A stretch of DNA of 8,002 nucleotides from Bacteroidales bacterium (lineage in GTDB: Bacteria > Bacteroidota > Bacteroidia > Bacteroidales > UBA12077): assembly GCA_030600625.1 (NCBI GenBank), contig JAUVLS010000052.1:1-8002 (forward strand). Direction: 5' to 3'. Shown here one piece after another: positions 5,894 to 8,002 of this stretch. Made by a program: the position numbers and the translations under genes. Each line of letters opens with the position of its first letter. Position 1 is the stretch's first letter. Below the pieces are notes generated by a model, which was not told the DNA's origin, did no database searches, and saw only the letters and a list, made by a program, of their open reading frames with translations.

Positions 5894-7996
5894 TTATGCA
5901 AGGGTATAATCAAGCTGTTTTTTTTCTAAATCAGCTTTTACAATTTTAATTTTCACAGTATCTCCAAGTTGATAGGTTTTTTTATTCCTCCTGCCAATAA
6001 TTGAATAATTATCCTCATCGAAAAAATAGTAGTCATCGTCTAACTCACGAATATGAACAAGACCTTCACATTTACTTTCATTCAGTTCTACATAAAAACC
6101 CCACTCTGTTACGCCCGAAATAATTCCATCAAAATCTTCACCAATATGCTCTTTCATGAATTCAACTTGCTTATATTTTATTGATGCACGTTCAGCTTCG
6201 GCTGCCCTTTTTTCCATTTCGGAAGAGTGCTTACACATATCTTCATATTTGTCCTTATTCTTACTTTTTTCACCCTTAATATAATCGGTTAACATACGAT
6301 GAACCATCATGTCAGGGTAACGTCGTATTGGTGAAGTGAAGTGAGTATAATATGGGAATGACAAGCCATAATGTCCAACATTTTTTGTAGAATATATTGC
6401 CTTTGCCATTGAGCGAACTGCTAATGTTTCAATTACATTCTGTTCCTTTTTGCCTTGAACTTCGTCTAATAATTCATTTATAGAAGTAGTAATATTTTTA
6501 TGCCCGGAAGTATTTATAGAATATCCGAATCTCTGTATAAATTTCGAGAATCTTTCCAGTTTCTCAGGATCCGGTTTATCATGAATTCTATATACAAAAG
6601 TTTTTGCTTTCTGTCCTTTTTTTACCTGACCAATGAATTCAGCAACACGTTTATTCGCCAGAAGCATGAATTCCTCAATCAATTGATTTGATTCTTTATG
6701 TTCTTTGAAAAATACTCCTAAAGGTTTACCTTTTTCATCAATATCGAATTTTACTTCTACGCGCTCAAAAGAAATAGCCCCGTTTTTAAATCTTCGAGCC
6801 CGAATTTTTTTTGCCAAATCATTTAGCAATAGTAATTCACTCTTAAATTCTCCTACACCACTTTCAATTATAGCCTGTGCTTCTTCGTAATCAAATCGTT
6901 TATCAGAATTGATTATGGTTCGTCCAATCCATTGGTCCAGAATGTCAGCATTTCCATCTAGTTCAAAAACAATACTATAACAAAGTTTTTCTTCATTAGG
7001 TCGTAAGCTACAAACCATATTCGAAAGTTTCTCCGGTATCATTGGAACAACCCTGTCGACCAAATAAACAGAAGTTGCTCGCCCAAAAGCTTCATTTTCA
7101 ACTATTGAATCCGGAGTAACATAATGTGTTACATCAGCAATATGAACACCGATTTGCCAATTTCCATTTCCCAGTTTTTGAATTGATAAAGCATCATCAA
7201 AATCTTTAGCATCGGCCGGATCTATAGTGAATGTTGTGATATCACGAAAATCCCTACGAACCTTATAATCTTTTTCTGTAATTACTTCCGAAACTTTATT
7301 AGCTGCTTGCTCTACTTTTTTATCGAATTCATAAGGTAAATCAAATTCAGCTAAAATAGCGTGCATTTCGGTTTCGTTTTCACCGGGTTTACCTAACACA
7401 TTAACTACTTCGCCAAATGGATTTTTATATTTTTCGGGCCATTCGGTAATTCGTACTACAACCTTATCGCCATTTTGTGCACCTTTTAGTTTAGGTAAGG
7501 GAATAAAAACATCATAAGGCATTTGTTTACTGTTGGCTGTCATAAAAGCAAAGTTTTTTGAAACTTCCACAACACCAACAAAATTTTCTTTTGATTTTTT
7601 TATAATCTCAACAACTTCACCTTCCGGCTGTCTTCCGCGCATTTTAGCATATAAATAAACTTTAACAATATCACCATTTAATGCGTGATTTAAATTCGTT
7701 TGCGTTACAAAAACATCCTCGTCGGATTCTTCGGAAACAATATATCCCGCACCTCTCATTGTAAGGTCAACTTTTCCTGTTATATATCCACCTTGAGTTG
7801 TTATTTTAAACTTACCACGAGATATTTCTACCAATATACCGGAATCTCTTAATTCGTATAAAATAGCAGTTATTAAACCTTTTATTGAGTCATCTTTTAT
7901 TTCAAAACGCTTTGCTATTTGTTTATAATTAAATAGTTTGGTTGGATTATTAGTAAACAATCCAATTATCTTATTTGTAAGCATCTGCTTATTCAT
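5894..7996 (-). CDS. rnr: Ribonuclease R (RNB-family 3'-5' exoribonuclease)
   Basis: A 700-residue cytoplasmic exoribonuclease that degrades structured RNA processively from the 3' end and takes part in mRNA turnover and rRNA/tmRNA quality control. Domains in order: winged-helix RNase R N-terminal domain (about 5-65), two cold-shock/OB domains (about 70-130 and 140-205), the RNB catalytic domain (about 248-575) and an S1 domain (about 618-699). The magnesium-binding acidic set is intact: D259, D265, D267 and D268 in TIDPADAKDFDDAL. The conserved YTHFTSPIRRYPD motif spans 550-562. It lacks the long basic C-terminal tail of the E. coli enzyme, as is common in Bacteroidota. ATG at 7996 fits the family start, but the frame stays open for the remaining six bases, so a start further upstream cannot be excluded. 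No clear terminator follows the TAA at 5896-5894. Confidence 0.95.
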   Translation of the reverse strand: MNKQMLTNKIIGLFTNNPTKLFNYKQIAKRFEIKDDSIKGLITAILYELRDSGILVEISRGKFKITTQGGYITGKVDLTMRGAGYIVSEESDEDVFVTQTNLNHALNGDIVKVYLYAKMRGRQPEGEVVEIIKKSKENFVGVVEVSKNFAFMTANSKQMPYDVFIPLPKLKGAQNGDKVVVRITEWPEKYKNPFGEVVNVLGKPGENETEMHAILAEFDLPYEFDKKVEQAANKVSEVITEKDYKVRRDFRDITTFTIDPADAKDFDDALSIQKLGNGNWQIGVHIADVTHYVTPDSIVENEAFGRATSVYLVDRVVPMIPEKLSNMVCSLRPNEEKLCYSIVFELDGNADILDQWIGRTIINSDKRFDYEEAQAIIESGVGEFKSELLLLNDLAKKIRARRFKNGAISFERVEVKFDIDEKGKPLGVFFKEHKESNQLIEEFMLLANKRVAEFIGQVKKGQKAKTFVYRIHDKPDPEKLERFSKFIQRFGYSINTSGHKNITTSINELLDEVQGKKEQNVIETLAVRSMAKAIYSTKNVGHYGLSFPYYTHFTSPIRRYPDMMVHRMLTDYIKGEKSKNKDKYEDMCKHSSEMEKRAAEAERASIKYKQVEFMKEHIGEDFDGIISGVTEWGFYVELNESKCEGLVHIRELDDDYYFFDEDNYSIIGRRNKKTYQLGDTVKIKIVKADLEKKQLDYTLA

Positions 7997-8002
7997 TCCA
8001 AA

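Noticed and set aside
6500..6890. Two plus-strand open frames inside rnr
   Set aside because: They are antisense to the RNB catalytic domain; composition reflects the reverse complement of rnr codons.
1..8002. Defence island, biosynthetic cluster or prophage
   Set aside because: No nuclease-helicase pairs, toxin-antitoxin pairs, phage structural genes or biosynthetic enzymes are present; the genes are common chromosomal families.

Overview
The window comes from an AT-rich member of the Bacteroidota, probably a Bacteroidales/Marinilabiliales-like organism. This is inferred from A/T-rich leaders without Shine-Dalgarno sequences, candidate promoters of the Bacteroidota TTTG / TAnnTTTG type, exported proteins whose signal peptides end just before Gln, and the family content (DUF2147, a long insert-bearing M16 peptidase, a short RNase R). 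No rRNA, tRNA, CRISPR array, prophage or transposase gene was found.

Layout. Minus strand, left part: a ComF-family gene cut by the window edge (1-230), an HD-domain phosphohydrolase of the YpgQ/YedJ type (263-913), a rho-independent terminator (926-950), and a secreted DUF2147 protein (971-1438). A 417-bp divergent gap (1439-1855) holds a G+C-rich palindromic repeat (1513-1674). Plus strand: a large exported M16 zinc metallopeptidase (1856-4726) with its own terminator (4732-4760). The convergent gap behind it is almost filled by a 262-bp element with perfect 21-bp terminal inverted repeats and TTTA direct flanks (4789-5050). Minus strand, right part: an orphan TetR-family regulator (5066-5677), a gap with a second palindromic repeat (5759-5853) and a 17-bp palindrome (5854-5870), then RNase R (rnr, 5894-7996), whose N-terminus lies essentially at the window edge.

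How the genes work together. They look like ordinary chromosomal housekeeping and envelope genes rather than one pathway. HD hydrolase and ComF are probably co-transcribed. DUF2147 and M16 are both exported but divergently transcribed. The TetR gene has no obvious partner here; its target is unknown.

The non-routine content is in the gaps between genes. Three intergenic regions each carry a palindromic or inverted-repeat element. Two of them (1513-1674 and 5759-5853) start with nearly the same 15-mer, CCTTAAATCC(G/A)CAAG, and both end in AGG, suggesting one repeat family. The third (4789-5050) looks like a non-autonomous miniature transposable element. I see no complete new defence, biosynthetic or signalling system. 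These repeats are the best candidates for something not yet described, and their novelty cannot be judged without a database search.
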